From: UBA2589 sp038120095
GTDB lineage: Bacteria; Gemmatimonadota; Gemmatimonadetes; Longimicrobiales; Gaopeijiaceae
Direction: 5' to 3'
NCBI GenBank assembly: GCA_038120095.1
Contig: JAYOKZ010000013.1
Coordinates: forward strand, 9,953 to 73,952
Length of the DNA: 64,000 nt
The notes under the pieces are model-generated. The model saw nothing but the letters and a program-made list of their open reading frames with translations, was not told the DNA's origin and searched no databases. Positions 9,409 to 19,228 of the stretch are shown piece by piece. The translations under genes and the position numbers were made by a program. Within the stretch, counting starts at the first letter, position 1. Every line of letters starts with the position of its first letter.

Positions 9409-11685
9409 ATGGTGACGATGGGTGTGAGTGGGGGACGGCGCGGTGCCATGAGCACGGGAGTTCTGCTCTTCGTCGTGTTCGCGCTGGGTGTGGAGTCCGT
9501 CAGGGCCCAGTCCGCGTTGTCGCCGGGCGCTGACGAGATTCTGGCCGTTCGCCTTTCGGGAACCGCCGGGGAGACTCCGCGCATCGATGGCCGCGTCGAT
9601 GAGGCGTTCTGGAGCCGGGTTGCACCGGTGTCCGGCTTCCGCCAGCAAAACCCGGTGGAGTCGGCGGCGGCGACAGAGCGGACCGAGGTTCGAGTCGCCT
9701 ACGATGACCAGGCTCTATATGTGGCCGTGCGCGCGTTCGACGACCGACCGGATCGAGTGGTTTCCCGACTCATGCAGCGCGATCGAATTCTTCAGGCGGA
9801 TCCGTTCGGGCAGGCGGGGCTGAGCGACGCGGGCGACGACGTATTCGCGATTCTACTGGATCCGTTCCACGACCACCGCAATGGGGTGATTTTCGCGACC
9901 AATCCGAACGGAGCGGAATTCGAAGCGCTGCTCACGGACGAGGGCAGTTCGATCAATATCGACTGGCGTGGCGTCTGGGAGGTCGCCGGGACGCGGACCT
10001 CCGACGGCTGGAGCGCAGAGTTTTCCATTCCGTGGCGCACGCTGCGTTACCCGGATGCGACCGGGGATGAACCCTGGGGGATCAATTTCTTCCGGGTGAT
10101 CCGAAGCAAGAACGAACAGGCCTACTGGCGTTCGTGGGAGCGTGAGGGCGGAGGGCTCCAGCGAGTCAGCCGCGCGGGGCACTTGCTGGGGCTTCGTGAC
10201 CTCCCACGCCCCGGACTCAACGTCGAAGCGAAGCCGTATCTCCTGGCCGGGCGCACCAGCCAGCGAGACGATGCCGACGTGCTCGGTGTGTCGGTTGACC
10301 GTTCGGTGGGTCTGGACCTCAAGAGTGAGGTCCTGCCCGGACTCCTTCTCGATCTCACCTTGAACACGGATTTTGCGCAGGTCGAGGTCGATGACGCTCA
10401 GGTGAATCTGACGCGCTTCAATCTGTTCTTTCCGGAGAAGCGAGACTTCTTCCTGGAAAACTCGGGGATCTTCGATTTCGGTGTTCCCGGTAATCCGCTG
10501 GAAACGCCGGCGTATCAGATGTTCTTCAGCCGGCAGATCGGGATCTCGGAGGACGGGGAGGTTCCCATTCTGGGTGGAGCACGCCTCACCGGCCGCGTAG
10601 GATCCCAGACTGTGGGCTTCATGAGCGTCGTCACGGACGAGTTGCCGCCGGGGCCCGGCTTCGGTGGCGTCGAGCGCGAGTCGTTTTCCGTCGCCCGTGT
10701 GAAGCGCGACGTCGGCGAAAGCAACTATGTCGGTGCGATGGTCGTCGATCGTCGAGGTGCCGGAGCAGCCAACTCGTCGGTGGGCGTCGATGGACAATAC
10801 CTGCTGGGCCAGGCCTGGGTCTGGGACGCATTCGTAGCTCGCAGTTTCACGGAGGGTGAGGGCGGAGACGGGACCGCGTATCGGGTTGGTTACCAGTACA
10901 ACGGCGACGACTGGGGCTCGTTCTTCAACCACTTCGGCATTGGCGCGGACGCGGAGGCCTCTGCGGGCTTCATCACGCGAACGGACTACCGGAGTACCGA
11001 GCTGTATGGCGGGCGAACGTGGCGGCCGAATGCGATCGGTCTGCGTGAGTTTCAGTTCTTCCTCGGCGGGAAGTACGCTTCGACCGTGTCCGACAGCCGA
11101 ATGCAGGATTGGCAACTCGGATTCTTCACGACACCGACCTGGCGGTCCGGAGACAACATCAGCGTATTCGCCAACGTGTCTGAAACAGTGGTCGACCAGG
11201 CATTCGACCTCTCCGAAGACGTCTCGGTGCCGGCCGGACGATACGCGAACAATCACGCCGGCTGGTTCGGTGGAAGCAGCCGCGCTCGTCCCGTGAGTGT
11301 CGACGTCAACGGGTTCGTCTCACAGTTCTTCGGCGGAACGCTGGTGAGCGCGGGGATGACGGCGACCGCTGCGCTTTCGTCGCGCGTACAGCTTGCGCCG
11401 GGATTTACGCGTAACGTCGTCGAGGTTCCGTCCGGTGGCTTCACGGCCGATCTGACGTCGCTTCGAGCGTCCCTCTCCTTTTCCACGCGCCTTTTCGCGA
11501 ATGCACTCGTTCAGTACAACTCGCTGAGCGGAGACATCTCGACGAACGTGCGGGTGAATTTCATTCACCGTCCGGGAAGTGACCTGTTTCTCGTCTTCAC
11601 GGACAACCGCAGCGAGGGAGTCGACGGCTGGATGCTCTCCGACCGTGGGCTCGTTTCCAAGTTGACATATCTGATGCGGTTCTGA
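9409..11685 (+). CDS. DUF5916 protein: CBM9-like domain plus outer-membrane barrel
   Basis: An exported 758-residue protein. After the signal peptide comes a carbohydrate-binding family 9-like domain (IDGRVDEAFW at residue ~63, DDQALYVAVRAFD, EFSIPWRTLRY near residue 210). The rest is the DUF5916 region with alternating short hydrophobic strands, ending in an aromatic residue (LMRF), as expected for an outer-membrane beta-barrel. The role is unknown. The family is abundant in Gemmatimonadota and Bacteroidota and is sometimes linked to carbohydrate or peptide handling. It starts 26 bases after the bicupin gene. Confidence 0.8.
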   Translation: MVTMGVSGGRRGAMSTGVLLFVVFALGVESVRAQSALSPGADEILAVRLSGTAGETPRIDGRVDEAFWSRVAPVSGFRQQNPVESAAATERTEVRVAYDDQALYVAVRAFDDRPDRVVSRLMQRDRILQADPFGQAGLSDAGDDVFAILLDPFHDHRNGVIFATNPNGAEFEALLTDEGSSINIDWRGVWEVAGTRTSDGWSAEFSIPWRTLRYPDATGDEPWGINFFRVIRSKNEQAYWRSWEREGGGLQRVSRAGHLLGLRDLPRPGLNVEAKPYLLAGRTSQRDDADVLGVSVDRSVGLDLKSEVLPGLLLDLTLNTDFAQVEVDDAQVNLTRFNLFFPEKRDFFLENSGIFDFGVPGNPLETPAYQMFFSRQIGISEDGEVPILGGARLTGRVGSQTVGFMSVVTDELPPGPGFGGVERESFSVARVKRDVGESNYVGAMVVDRRGAGAANSSVGVDGQYLLGQAWVWDAFVARSFTEGEGGDGTAYRVGYQYNGDDWGSFFNHFGIGADAEASAGFITRTDYRSTELYGGRTWRPNAIGLREFQFFLGGKYASTVSDSRMQDWQLGFFTTPTWRSGDNISVFANVSETVVDQAFDLSEDVSVPAGRYANNHAGWFGGSSRARPVSVDVNGFVSQFFGGTLVSAGMTATAALSSRVQLAPGFTRNVVEVPSGGFTADLTSLRASLSFSTRLFANALVQYNSLSGDISTNVRVNFIHRPGSDLFLVFTDNRSEGVDGWMLSDRGLVSKLTYLMRF

Positions 11686-11784
11686 TGGCCTGACGACATT
11701 TCGGTCCCTACATTGGCGTGAGTACGACCGTGGTACTCTGCCTCACCGTCTCGAGGGTTTGTACCGGGTCGGCAGGAGGATGAC

Positions 11785-14268
11785 TTGAAGACGCTTCTGG
11801 CCAGCTCTGCGCTGCTGGGATTCTGGCTTGTCCTTGGCGGCCAGGACCTCGGGATTCGTGTGCCGGTGCCCGTCGTCGCCTCCTCTTCCCACACGCCCCT
11901 GAATGGGCCTGCAGCGCCAGGCGCGCTCGCGTTGAGCAATCTGGAGCCCGATGCCCTGGCGGGAGTCGTCGACCAGTATTGCGTGCGGTGTCACAATGAG
12001 CGCCGCATGACCGGGAATCTGTCCCTCGAAGGATTTGATCCGGCGTCGGCCGATGACCATGCGGATATCGCCGAGAAGATGATCGTGAAGCTCCGTGCGG
12101 AGATGATGCCGCCGCCGGGAGCGCGACGTCCCGCGGCCGACACCTTGCAGGTCCTGGTCGAGACGCTGGAGTCCGTCGTTGACGCTTCCGCGGCGCAGAA
12201 CCCCAATCCGGGGTCGCGCCGCTTTCAGCGCCTGAATCGAGCCGAGTACGAGCGGGTTGTGTACGAGCTGCTAGCGCTCCGGGTCGATGCCGGCCGCTGG
12301 CTTCCGGCTGACACGTATCTGGGCAACTTCGACAACCTCTCGGCGGCTCAGGGCCTGTCGACGACGCTTCTCGAGGCGTATCTGCGCGCTGCAACCGAAG
12401 TCAGCAGGATCGCGGTGGGGAACGCCGGTGCGCCGTCGATCTCCGCCAAGTACACGAACCCGATCGAGATATCCCAGCACGCGTGGGATCACCTCGAGGG
12501 CACGCCCTACGGAACACGAGGCGGAATGGTCATCACGCATGACTTTCCGACCGACGGTGAGTACGTCTTCTCGTTCGACATGCTGTTCGGTGACGGTACC
12601 GGATATCAGGACCTCGACGTCTCCGTCGACGGCGTCGGCGTGGCTCAGCTTCAACTGGAGCACGGGCGTCAGTCGAATGCACCCGTGAAGACCGAACCGA
12701 TCTTCGTCGAGGCGGGACAGCGACAGGTGGCAGCGGCGTTCATCCGTCGGATCGAGGGACCCTACGAGGATCGTCTCAGCCCGTTCGACTGGTCGTTCGT
12801 CGGTGGAGAGGACGCGACCCAGTGGGCCAACTACGGTATCACGGCACTTCCGCACGTCGCAGATTTCATGGTCACCGGGCCCCTGAATTCGTCCGGTGTG
12901 TCCCAGACCGCGAGTCGGGCAAAGGTGTTCACGTGCCATCCCGACGCGGGTCGCGCTTCCGGTGTGCACGGGCGGGTCGACCCGGTCGTGCACGGGGGGG
13001 AGCGAGCGTGTGCGGAGTCCATCGTTCGGCGGATCGCGACGGAGGCGTACCGCAGACCTGTGACGGACGACGATGTTGCGGGTCCGATGTCGTTCTACGA
13101 TTCCGGCTCCGAGGAAGGTGGCTTCGAGGTCGGCGTGCGTACGGCTCTGCAGGCGATCCTCGCGTCGCCGTCCTTCCTGTTTCGTCTCGAGGAGCAGCCC
13201 GCCGGTATCGAGCCGGGGGCCTCGTATCGCCTCGCCGACTCCGATCTGGCCGCACGTCTCGCATTCTTCCTCTGGGGGACCGGGCCCGATCAGGAGTTGA
13301 TCGAGGTGGCCGCTTCGGGCGGTCTTTCTGACGATGCGCTGCTCGAGGCTCAGGTGCAGCGGATGCTCGACGATCCGAAGGCCGAATCCCTGTCCACGCG
13401 ATTCGCTTCGCAGTGGCTGCGACTTCAGGAAGCGGAGAAGAACCAGCCCGAGCTGTACCTGTATCCTGATTTTTCCGGTCAGCTCGGCGACGACCTCGTC
13501 CGGGAGACCCAGCTCTTCTTTTCGCACCTGATCGCCGAAGATCGGAGCTTCCTCGACTTCTTCACATCCGACTACTCGTTCATGAACGATCGAGTGGCCC
13601 AGCACTACGGAATCGGGGGTGTCACGGGCTCGGAGTTTCGGCGCGTCAACTATCCCGACCAGCGGCGCCGGGGCATCCTCGGGCATGGCTCGGTTCTGCT
13701 CGCGACGTCGATGTCCGCGCGGACGTCGCCTGTGCTGCGGGGAAAGTGGGTCATGGAGGTTCTGATGGGATCACCGCCCCCACCTCCTCCCCCCAACGTG
13801 CCCGCGTTCGAGGAAACGGCGGGCGCTGCGGATGGGCGTCGCCTGACGACGCGGGAACGGATGGAGATCCACCGTGCGAACCCGACGTGCAACGCGTGCC
13901 ACCGAATGATGGACCCGATCGGGCTCGTACTGGACAACTTCGACGTCACGGGACGGTGGCGGATCCGGGAGGACGGCGTGCCTCTCGATACACGTGGCAC
14001 GTACTACGACGGCACGGAGATGAGCACGCCATCCGATCTGAGTGCCGTACTGATGGACCGTCCGATCCCGCTGCTGAGGAACTTCACCCAGAACCTGCTG
14101 GCGTACGCGATCGGACGCCGAGTCGAGTACTTCGACCAGTCGACGGTTCGGCAGATCGTCCGAGACGCGGAACGGGACGGCTACCGGATGTCGTCGTTCA
14201 TTCTCGGGGTCGTAAAGAGTGATCCCTTCCAGATGATGCGTGCCGAGATATCGGCCGACGGAGCATGA
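11785..14268 (+). CDS. DUF1592 planctomycete-type cytochrome-containing protein
   Basis: An 827-residue exported protein with the multi-domain layout of this family. A haem-binding CxxCH (CVRCH, residue ~70) sits in a PSCyt-like N-domain with the MMPPPGARRP motif. DUF1587 follows (FQRLNRAEYERVVYELL), then DUF1595/DUF1592, DUF1588 (RRGILGHGSVLLATS, then SPPPPPPPNVP) and DUF1585 at the C-terminus. A second Cys pair, CNACHRMMDP, near residue 708 could bind another haem. The TTG start has GGAGG upstream. Its stop lies one base before the start of the DUF1552 gene, the usual partner. The reaction is unknown; a periplasmic redox role is inferred from the CxxCH motifs. Confidence 0.9.
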   Translation: MKTLLASSALLGFWLVLGGQDLGIRVPVPVVASSSHTPLNGPAAPGALALSNLEPDALAGVVDQYCVRCHNERRMTGNLSLEGFDPASADDHADIAEKMIVKLRAEMMPPPGARRPAADTLQVLVETLESVVDASAAQNPNPGSRRFQRLNRAEYERVVYELLALRVDAGRWLPADTYLGNFDNLSAAQGLSTTLLEAYLRAATEVSRIAVGNAGAPSISAKYTNPIEISQHAWDHLEGTPYGTRGGMVITHDFPTDGEYVFSFDMLFGDGTGYQDLDVSVDGVGVAQLQLEHGRQSNAPVKTEPIFVEAGQRQVAAAFIRRIEGPYEDRLSPFDWSFVGGEDATQWANYGITALPHVADFMVTGPLNSSGVSQTASRAKVFTCHPDAGRASGVHGRVDPVVHGGERACAESIVRRIATEAYRRPVTDDDVAGPMSFYDSGSEEGGFEVGVRTALQAILASPSFLFRLEEQPAGIEPGASYRLADSDLAARLAFFLWGTGPDQELIEVAASGGLSDDALLEAQVQRMLDDPKAESLSTRFASQWLRLQEAEKNQPELYLYPDFSGQLGDDLVRETQLFFSHLIAEDRSFLDFFTSDYSFMNDRVAQHYGIGGVTGSEFRRVNYPDQRRRGILGHGSVLLATSMSARTSPVLRGKWVMEVLMGSPPPPPPPNVPAFEETAGAADGRRLTTRERMEIHRANPTCNACHRMMDPIGLVLDNFDVTGRWRIREDGVPLDTRGTYYDGTEMSTPSDLSAVLMDRPIPLLRNFTQNLLAYAIGRRVEYFDQSTVRQIVRDAERDGYRMSSFILGVVKSDPFQMMRAEISADGA

Positions 14269-14269
14269 C

Positions 14270-15670
14270 ATGGAATTCCTGACCGGAAAACACCTCGATC
14301 GCCGCACCTTCGTCAAAGGCATGGGCACGTCGGTCGCGCTTCCCCTTCTCGACGCCATGGTGCCGGCCGGAAGAGGGTGGCGTAACCCCACCGACGAAAC
14401 GCAATTCACGCGATTCGTCGCCGTGGAGGAGTCCATGGGGTGCGCAGGTGGAAGTGACTGGGGGGATGCTCGAAACCTCTTCGCTCCGGCTGGTGTCGGT
14501 CGAGATTTCGAGTTCCACGCGGATAGCCAGCTGAAGGGGCTGGAGGCGTATCGGGAGTACCTGACGATCGTGAGTCAGACCGATTGTCGGATGGCCGAGC
14601 CGTATCGGGCGGAGGAGATCGGCGGTGACCATGATCGCTCCACCGCCGTCTTCCTGACCCAGGCTCACCCGAAGCAGACCCAGGGCTCCGACATCTACCT
14701 CGGTAGGTCACTCGACCAGTTGCACGCGCGGCGATTCGGCCGTGACACGGCGCTCCCGTCTCTCGAGCTTTGCACCGAAGTCATCGATCGTGGGGGCGGT
14801 TGTGCCTACAACTATCACTGCGCCTACACGACCTCGCTCGCATGGTCGTCCCCAAGTCAGCCCCTCCCGGCGATTCGCGAGCCCCGTGCGGTCTTCGAGC
14901 GGCTGTTCGGTGCGGGCGACTCCCGGGCCGATCGCCAGGCGAGGCGCCGGACCAACGCGAGCATGCTCGACTGGATTACGGGCGAGGTCGCTCGTCTCCG
15001 GAGTTCGCTCGGGGCCACGGACCGCGCGGCAATGGACGAGTACCTCACGCACGTGCGCGAGATCGAGCGCCGGATCGAGCTGGTGGAACAACGGAATCTC
15101 AGCGGTGAGGAGCGGGAGATGCCCGAGGCACCGTCGGGTATTCCTGATTCCTGGGAAGAACACATGGAGCTGATGTTCGACCTCCAGGTGCTCGCCCTTC
15201 AGACGGACATGACGAGGGTGATCACGTTCAAGACCGGCTTTGACCAGTCGAATCGGACATTCCCGCTGTCGGGCACCACGAAGTCGATCCACGGAGCGTC
15301 GCACCACGGCAACGTCCCGACGGATATCATGGACTTCAATCGGATCAACACGCACCGCCTCGGCATGATGGCGTACTTCCTCGAACGGCTGCGGACCACG
15401 ATGGATGGTGACGCATCACTCCTCGACAAGACCGCGATCGTCTGGGGATCCCCGATGGGTGATCCGAACCTTCACAACCATCGTCGCTGCCCGCTGATCT
15501 TCATGGGGAAGGCGAACGGAGCGCTGGAGGGTGGACTGCACATCCGTGCGCCGAAGGGGACACCGATGGCGAACGCCTTCGTCACCCTGATGCAGGGCAT
15601 CGGCCACGACATGCATGCCTTCGGTGACAGCACCGGGTCGCTCGCCCTCACGTTCCCGAAGGGGGTCTGA
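14270..15670 (+). CDS. DUF1552 protein with Tat-like signal
   Basis: A 466-residue partner of the DUF1592 protein. The ATG at 14270 is preferred over the upstream GTG at 14240, which lies inside the previous gene and adds a non-signal extension. The N-terminus LDRRTFVKG followed by a hydrophobic stretch is a twin-arginine signal, so the protein is probably folded before export. The core shows the DUF1552 pattern of conserved His/Asp blocks (SIHGASHHGN and WGSPMGDPNLHNH). It is related to the DUF1501/sulfatase-like alkaline-phosphatase fold by family description only. Substrate unknown. Confidence 0.85.
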   Translation: MEFLTGKHLDRRTFVKGMGTSVALPLLDAMVPAGRGWRNPTDETQFTRFVAVEESMGCAGGSDWGDARNLFAPAGVGRDFEFHADSQLKGLEAYREYLTIVSQTDCRMAEPYRAEEIGGDHDRSTAVFLTQAHPKQTQGSDIYLGRSLDQLHARRFGRDTALPSLELCTEVIDRGGGCAYNYHCAYTTSLAWSSPSQPLPAIREPRAVFERLFGAGDSRADRQARRRTNASMLDWITGEVARLRSSLGATDRAAMDEYLTHVREIERRIELVEQRNLSGEEREMPEAPSGIPDSWEEHMELMFDLQVLALQTDMTRVITFKTGFDQSNRTFPLSGTTKSIHGASHHGNVPTDIMDFNRINTHRLGMMAYFLERLRTTMDGDASLLDKTAIVWGSPMGDPNLHNHRRCPLIFMGKANGALEGGLHIRAPKGTPMANAFVTLMQGIGHDMHAFGDSTGSLALTFPKGV

Positions 15671-15672
15671 AC

Positions 15673-17664
15673 GTGGCCGGCCGGACCGTAGTCCCGAGTC
15701 TGATCATGACTCTGAGTGCCTTGTGCAGCGCGCTGGCGCCTGCTTCGGCTCAGGAGCTTCTCGATGCAGCCCGGGCGGGGGATGTGGAAGCCGTGCGGGT
15801 GTTGGCCCGCTCGGGGGCCGACATGGCCGTAACACGTGGTGACGGCATGAATGCCCTGCATGTGGCGGCCGAGGGGGGACGCACCGCGGTGGCGAGAGCG
15901 CTGCTCGAAGCCGGCACCCCGGTCGAGGCCATCACACGCATCGGGTCATACACCCCTCTCCACGTGGCGTCACGACGGGGAAGCGGGGAGATCGTGGCAC
16001 TGCTGCTCGAAGCGGGAGCAGACCCCACCCGGCTCACAACCTCCAGTGGCGTGACCGCGCTTCACCTCGCCGCCGCTGCGGAGCGCGGCACTGATGCGGT
16101 CGTCGCACTCCTCGAGGCCGGTGCGGACCCCAATGCCGTCGAGGTGTCGGCCGGCCAGACGCCTCTGATGTTCGCGGCAGCCGAGAACCGTGCCGCGTCG
16201 ATCGAACGGCTGATTCGCGCGGGTGCCGACCCGGGTATCGAGACCGACGTGGTCGACGTGCTCCAGCACCTGATCGCGGATCGCGACGCTGCGAGATATC
16301 TGCGACGCACGCTGGACAATTTCCGAGAGGAGGAGGGGGGGGGAGGCGATTGGGAACCCTCGGCCGGGCAGATTCAGGAGGCGGTGCGTCAACAGCGCGA
16401 ATACCTGAGGTCCGGACAGCCCTACCGCGCGTATGACCCTGAAGAGCTGGTCACGTATCGGCCGGACTACCCGGGTGGTCCGGACGTTCCCCGTCCGCCG
16501 TACCGAGAGACCCTCGTTGGGCGAACGGGTGGGATGACGGCGCTCCTCTTCGCGGCCAGAGAAGGAAATCTGGACGCCGTGGAGGCGTTGCTCGACGGAG
16601 GAGCGGACATCGATCAGGTAAGCGGTGGGGATCAGACGAGTGCGCTCGTCATCGCGGCGCTCAACGGCCAGTTCGATGTGGCGCTGGAACTCGTGGCGCG
16701 CGGTGCGGACCCGAACCTGCAGGCGTCCACGGACGGTCAGACGGCGTTGTTCGCCACGCTGAACACCCATTGGTCTCCGAAGTCCAACTACCCCCAGCCG
16801 CGGGCGCAGGACGGTCAGCGGACGGAGTACTCCGAACTCGTCGATGCTCTGCTGCGGGCGGGAGCCGATCCGAACCTTCGTCTGAACACACACCTGTGGT
16901 ACTTCGAGTACGGGCTCACGAAGATCGGTACCGACCTTAAGGGGGCGACTCCATTCTGGCGGGCAGCCTACGCTCAGGATCTGGAGATGATGGAGCTTCT
17001 CGCCGCTTATGGTGCCGACCCCAACATCCCGACGTCGTGGCCGGCTGTGGGCATGCGGGAGCGTCGGCAGCAGGACGGCCGCCAGCAGGAGGATTCCGGG
17101 CTTCCGTGGATTCCCGAGGATGCGTTCAACGCCTACCCAATCCACGTGGCTGCCGGGGGCGGCTTCACCGGACTTGGATCGTTCAGCATTCGAAACGTGC
17201 CCCAGACCTTCATTCCAGCGGTCCGATATCTGGTCGAGGAACACGGTATCGATGTGAACACGCGCGATTCGTGGGGCTATACGCCGCTCCACTATGCGGC
17301 GTCCCGGGGTGACAACGACTTGATCGAGTACCTGGTCTCCAGGGGTGGCGACGTCACGGCAATCACCCGTCTCGGCCAGTCCACGGCCGACATGGCACGG
17401 GGAGGTCGGGCGGGCTTCTTCACGCGCGTCGCATTTCCCGAAACGGTGGACCTGCTGACGAGTCTCGGCTCGACGACCGAGTGTCTGCACACGCACTTTC
17501 TGGATACCGGGGACTTCTGTGACCTGGCGGGCACGAACGATCCCTGGGCGACCCCTGTCGTCGGCGACTCTCCGCAGCCCGAAGGCCGGGCTCCCGGGCA
17601 GGGTGACGGTGCAGGGCGCCCCGAACCCTCGGAACGCCGGCGTGGGCCGTCGGGCCCGCGTTGA
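15673..17664 (+). CDS. exported ankyrin-repeat protein
   Basis: A 663-residue protein with a signal peptide (ends ALAPASAQ) followed directly by ankyrin repeats. Roughly ten units of the type G-x-x-A-L-x-x-A-A...V-x-x-L-L-x-x-G-A-D can be seen, interrupted at residues ~215-280 by a charged, glycine-containing insert. The C-terminus is proline/glycine-rich. The GTG start is two bases after the DUF1552 stop, with GGGGG upstream, so it is the third gene of the DUF1592-DUF1552 operon. Ankyrin repeats bind proteins, so a scaffold for that periplasmic complex is a reasonable inference. Confidence 0.85.
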   Translation: MAGRTVVPSLIMTLSALCSALAPASAQELLDAARAGDVEAVRVLARSGADMAVTRGDGMNALHVAAEGGRTAVARALLEAGTPVEAITRIGSYTPLHVASRRGSGEIVALLLEAGADPTRLTTSSGVTALHLAAAAERGTDAVVALLEAGADPNAVEVSAGQTPLMFAAAENRAASIERLIRAGADPGIETDVVDVLQHLIADRDAARYLRRTLDNFREEEGGGGDWEPSAGQIQEAVRQQREYLRSGQPYRAYDPEELVTYRPDYPGGPDVPRPPYRETLVGRTGGMTALLFAAREGNLDAVEALLDGGADIDQVSGGDQTSALVIAALNGQFDVALELVARGADPNLQASTDGQTALFATLNTHWSPKSNYPQPRAQDGQRTEYSELVDALLRAGADPNLRLNTHLWYFEYGLTKIGTDLKGATPFWRAAYAQDLEMMELLAAYGADPNIPTSWPAVGMRERRQQDGRQQEDSGLPWIPEDAFNAYPIHVAAGGGFTGLGSFSIRNVPQTFIPAVRYLVEEHGIDVNTRDSWGYTPLHYAASRGDNDLIEYLVSRGGDVTAITRLGQSTADMARGGRAGFFTRVAFPETVDLLTSLGSTTECLHTHFLDTGDFCDLAGTNDPWATPVVGDSPQPEGRAPGQGDGAGRPEPSERRRGPSGPR

Positions 17665-17711
17665 CGCCGGACGTCCGTCCCTGGGTCTTCATCCTATGAG
17701 CCGGAGCAGGT

Positions 17712-19142
17712 ATGGAGCACGGTGAACCGCAGCTGACTGTTGTCCAGAAGTTCGGCGAGGGCATCGCCGACCGGGTCGAGCGGTGGATGCCGTCTCCGTT
17801 CGTGTTCGCGATCCTGCTGACCTATGTCGCGGCCGTCGCGGCCTTCGCATCGGAAGGATCGTCACCTGCAGAGATCGCGCTCGCATGGTATGGAGGGTTC
17901 TGGAACCTCCTCACGTTCGCCATGCAGATGGTGATCATCCTCGTGACCGGGACGGTCGTCGCCTATCACCCGAGCGTGCGGGGAGGCATTCAGCGGTTGG
18001 TCCAGCTTCCCAGCAACGGGAGGCAGGCAGTCGTGCTGGTAGGGGTCGGGTCGATGCTCGTAGGATGGATTTCCTGGGGGCTGGGCTTGATCTTCGGCGC
18101 GATCCTGGCACGAGAGATGGGCAAGGCTGCCAACAAGGCCGGGATCGCCGTGCACTATCCGTTGCTCGCGGTGGCCGGGTACCTGGGCATGAGTCTCACG
18201 TGGGGATGGGGTCTGTCGAGTTCGGCCGGGCTCCTGCAGGCCACGGACGGCAACATCTTCATGGCGCAGGGCATCATCGATCGAGTCGTGCCGGCCACCG
18301 AGTGGGTCTTCCATCCCTACCCGCTCATTCTGACGGCGTTATCCATCGTGTACGGATCGCTGATGCTCTGGCTTCTTGCGCCGCCCGATCAGAATGCGCG
18401 GGGCATCGAGCAGTTCGTCGACGTGGCTCCCGATCAGGAGGCGGCAGCGGGAGAGCCGCCCGCGTCGGGTGACGGCCGCGCCGGGGAGGCGGCGTCGCAC
18501 ACAGCCGCATCTCCGGCCGACCGGATCGACAACTCTCGGGTCCTTGGCGGTGTGCTCGCGCTTACGGGTGTCATCCTCTTTGGACGGGCCTTCCTTACCC
18601 AGGGTCTGGGTGCGCTGAACCTGAACGTCTTCAACTTCGGATTCCTGGTGATCGGCATGCTGCTCTACAGCAGTCCGGCCCGGTACCAGCGGGAGTTCAA
18701 TGATGCGGTGAAAGGAAGTGCCGGGGTCATTCTCCAGTTCCCGTTCTACGCCGGCATCATCGGGATCATGACGGGGACGGGGTTGGTGGACACCATGACC
18801 GAAGCCCTGCTCTCGATTGCGACCCGGGATACCTTCGCGGTCGTCGCGTGGATCACGGGTGGCGCGCTGAACATCTTCGTCCCGTCGGCCGGGGGTGAGT
18901 GGGCGATCGTGGGCGGCCCCATGCTGCTTGCGGCTCAGGAACTCTCCGTCCCGATCGGTCAGACGATCGCTGCGTATGCGGTGGGAGATGCGCACACCAA
19001 CCTGCTGAATCCGTTCTGGGCCATCCCGCTTCTCGCCATCACGGGCCTGCGTGCGCGTGACATGTTCGGGTACGGCATCACGATGATGCTCCTACTCGTA
19101 CCATTCCTCGCGATGGTCCTGTTCTTCCTTCCCTACCGCTGA
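17712..19142 (+). CDS. short-chain fatty acid transporter (AtoE-like, TIGR00366)
   Basis: A 476-residue inner-membrane protein with about 12 hydrophobic segments. The N-terminal WMPSPFVFAILLTYV, the internal GWISWGLGLIFGAILARE and the C-terminal FVPSAGGEWAIVGGP are characteristic of the AtoE/SCFA-transporter family, which imports acetoacetate or other short-chain acids. An alanine/proline/acid-rich cytosolic loop at residues ~235-270 is longer than in E. coli AtoE. The ATG has a purine-rich site upstream. The nearby FAH-family gene fits a use of organic acids, but the actual substrate is not determinable. Confidence 0.8.
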   Translation: MEHGEPQLTVVQKFGEGIADRVERWMPSPFVFAILLTYVAAVAAFASEGSSPAEIALAWYGGFWNLLTFAMQMVIILVTGTVVAYHPSVRGGIQRLVQLPSNGRQAVVLVGVGSMLVGWISWGLGLIFGAILAREMGKAANKAGIAVHYPLLAVAGYLGMSLTWGWGLSSSAGLLQATDGNIFMAQGIIDRVVPATEWVFHPYPLILTALSIVYGSLMLWLLAPPDQNARGIEQFVDVAPDQEAAAGEPPASGDGRAGEAASHTAASPADRIDNSRVLGGVLALTGVILFGRAFLTQGLGALNLNVFNFGFLVIGMLLYSSPARYQREFNDAVKGSAGVILQFPFYAGIIGIMTGTGLVDTMTEALLSIATRDTFAVVAWITGGALNIFVPSAGGEWAIVGGPMLLAAQELSVPIGQTIAAYAVGDAHTNLLNPFWAIPLLAITGLRARDMFGYGITMMLLLVPFLAMVLFFLPYR

Positions 19143-19228
19143 TGATGCGCGTCGGGATCCCTCGAACACAGGCTCCCGGCGCCAAGACTGCGCGACTCGC
19201 ACACTTCAACAAACATTCTGGAGACCTG

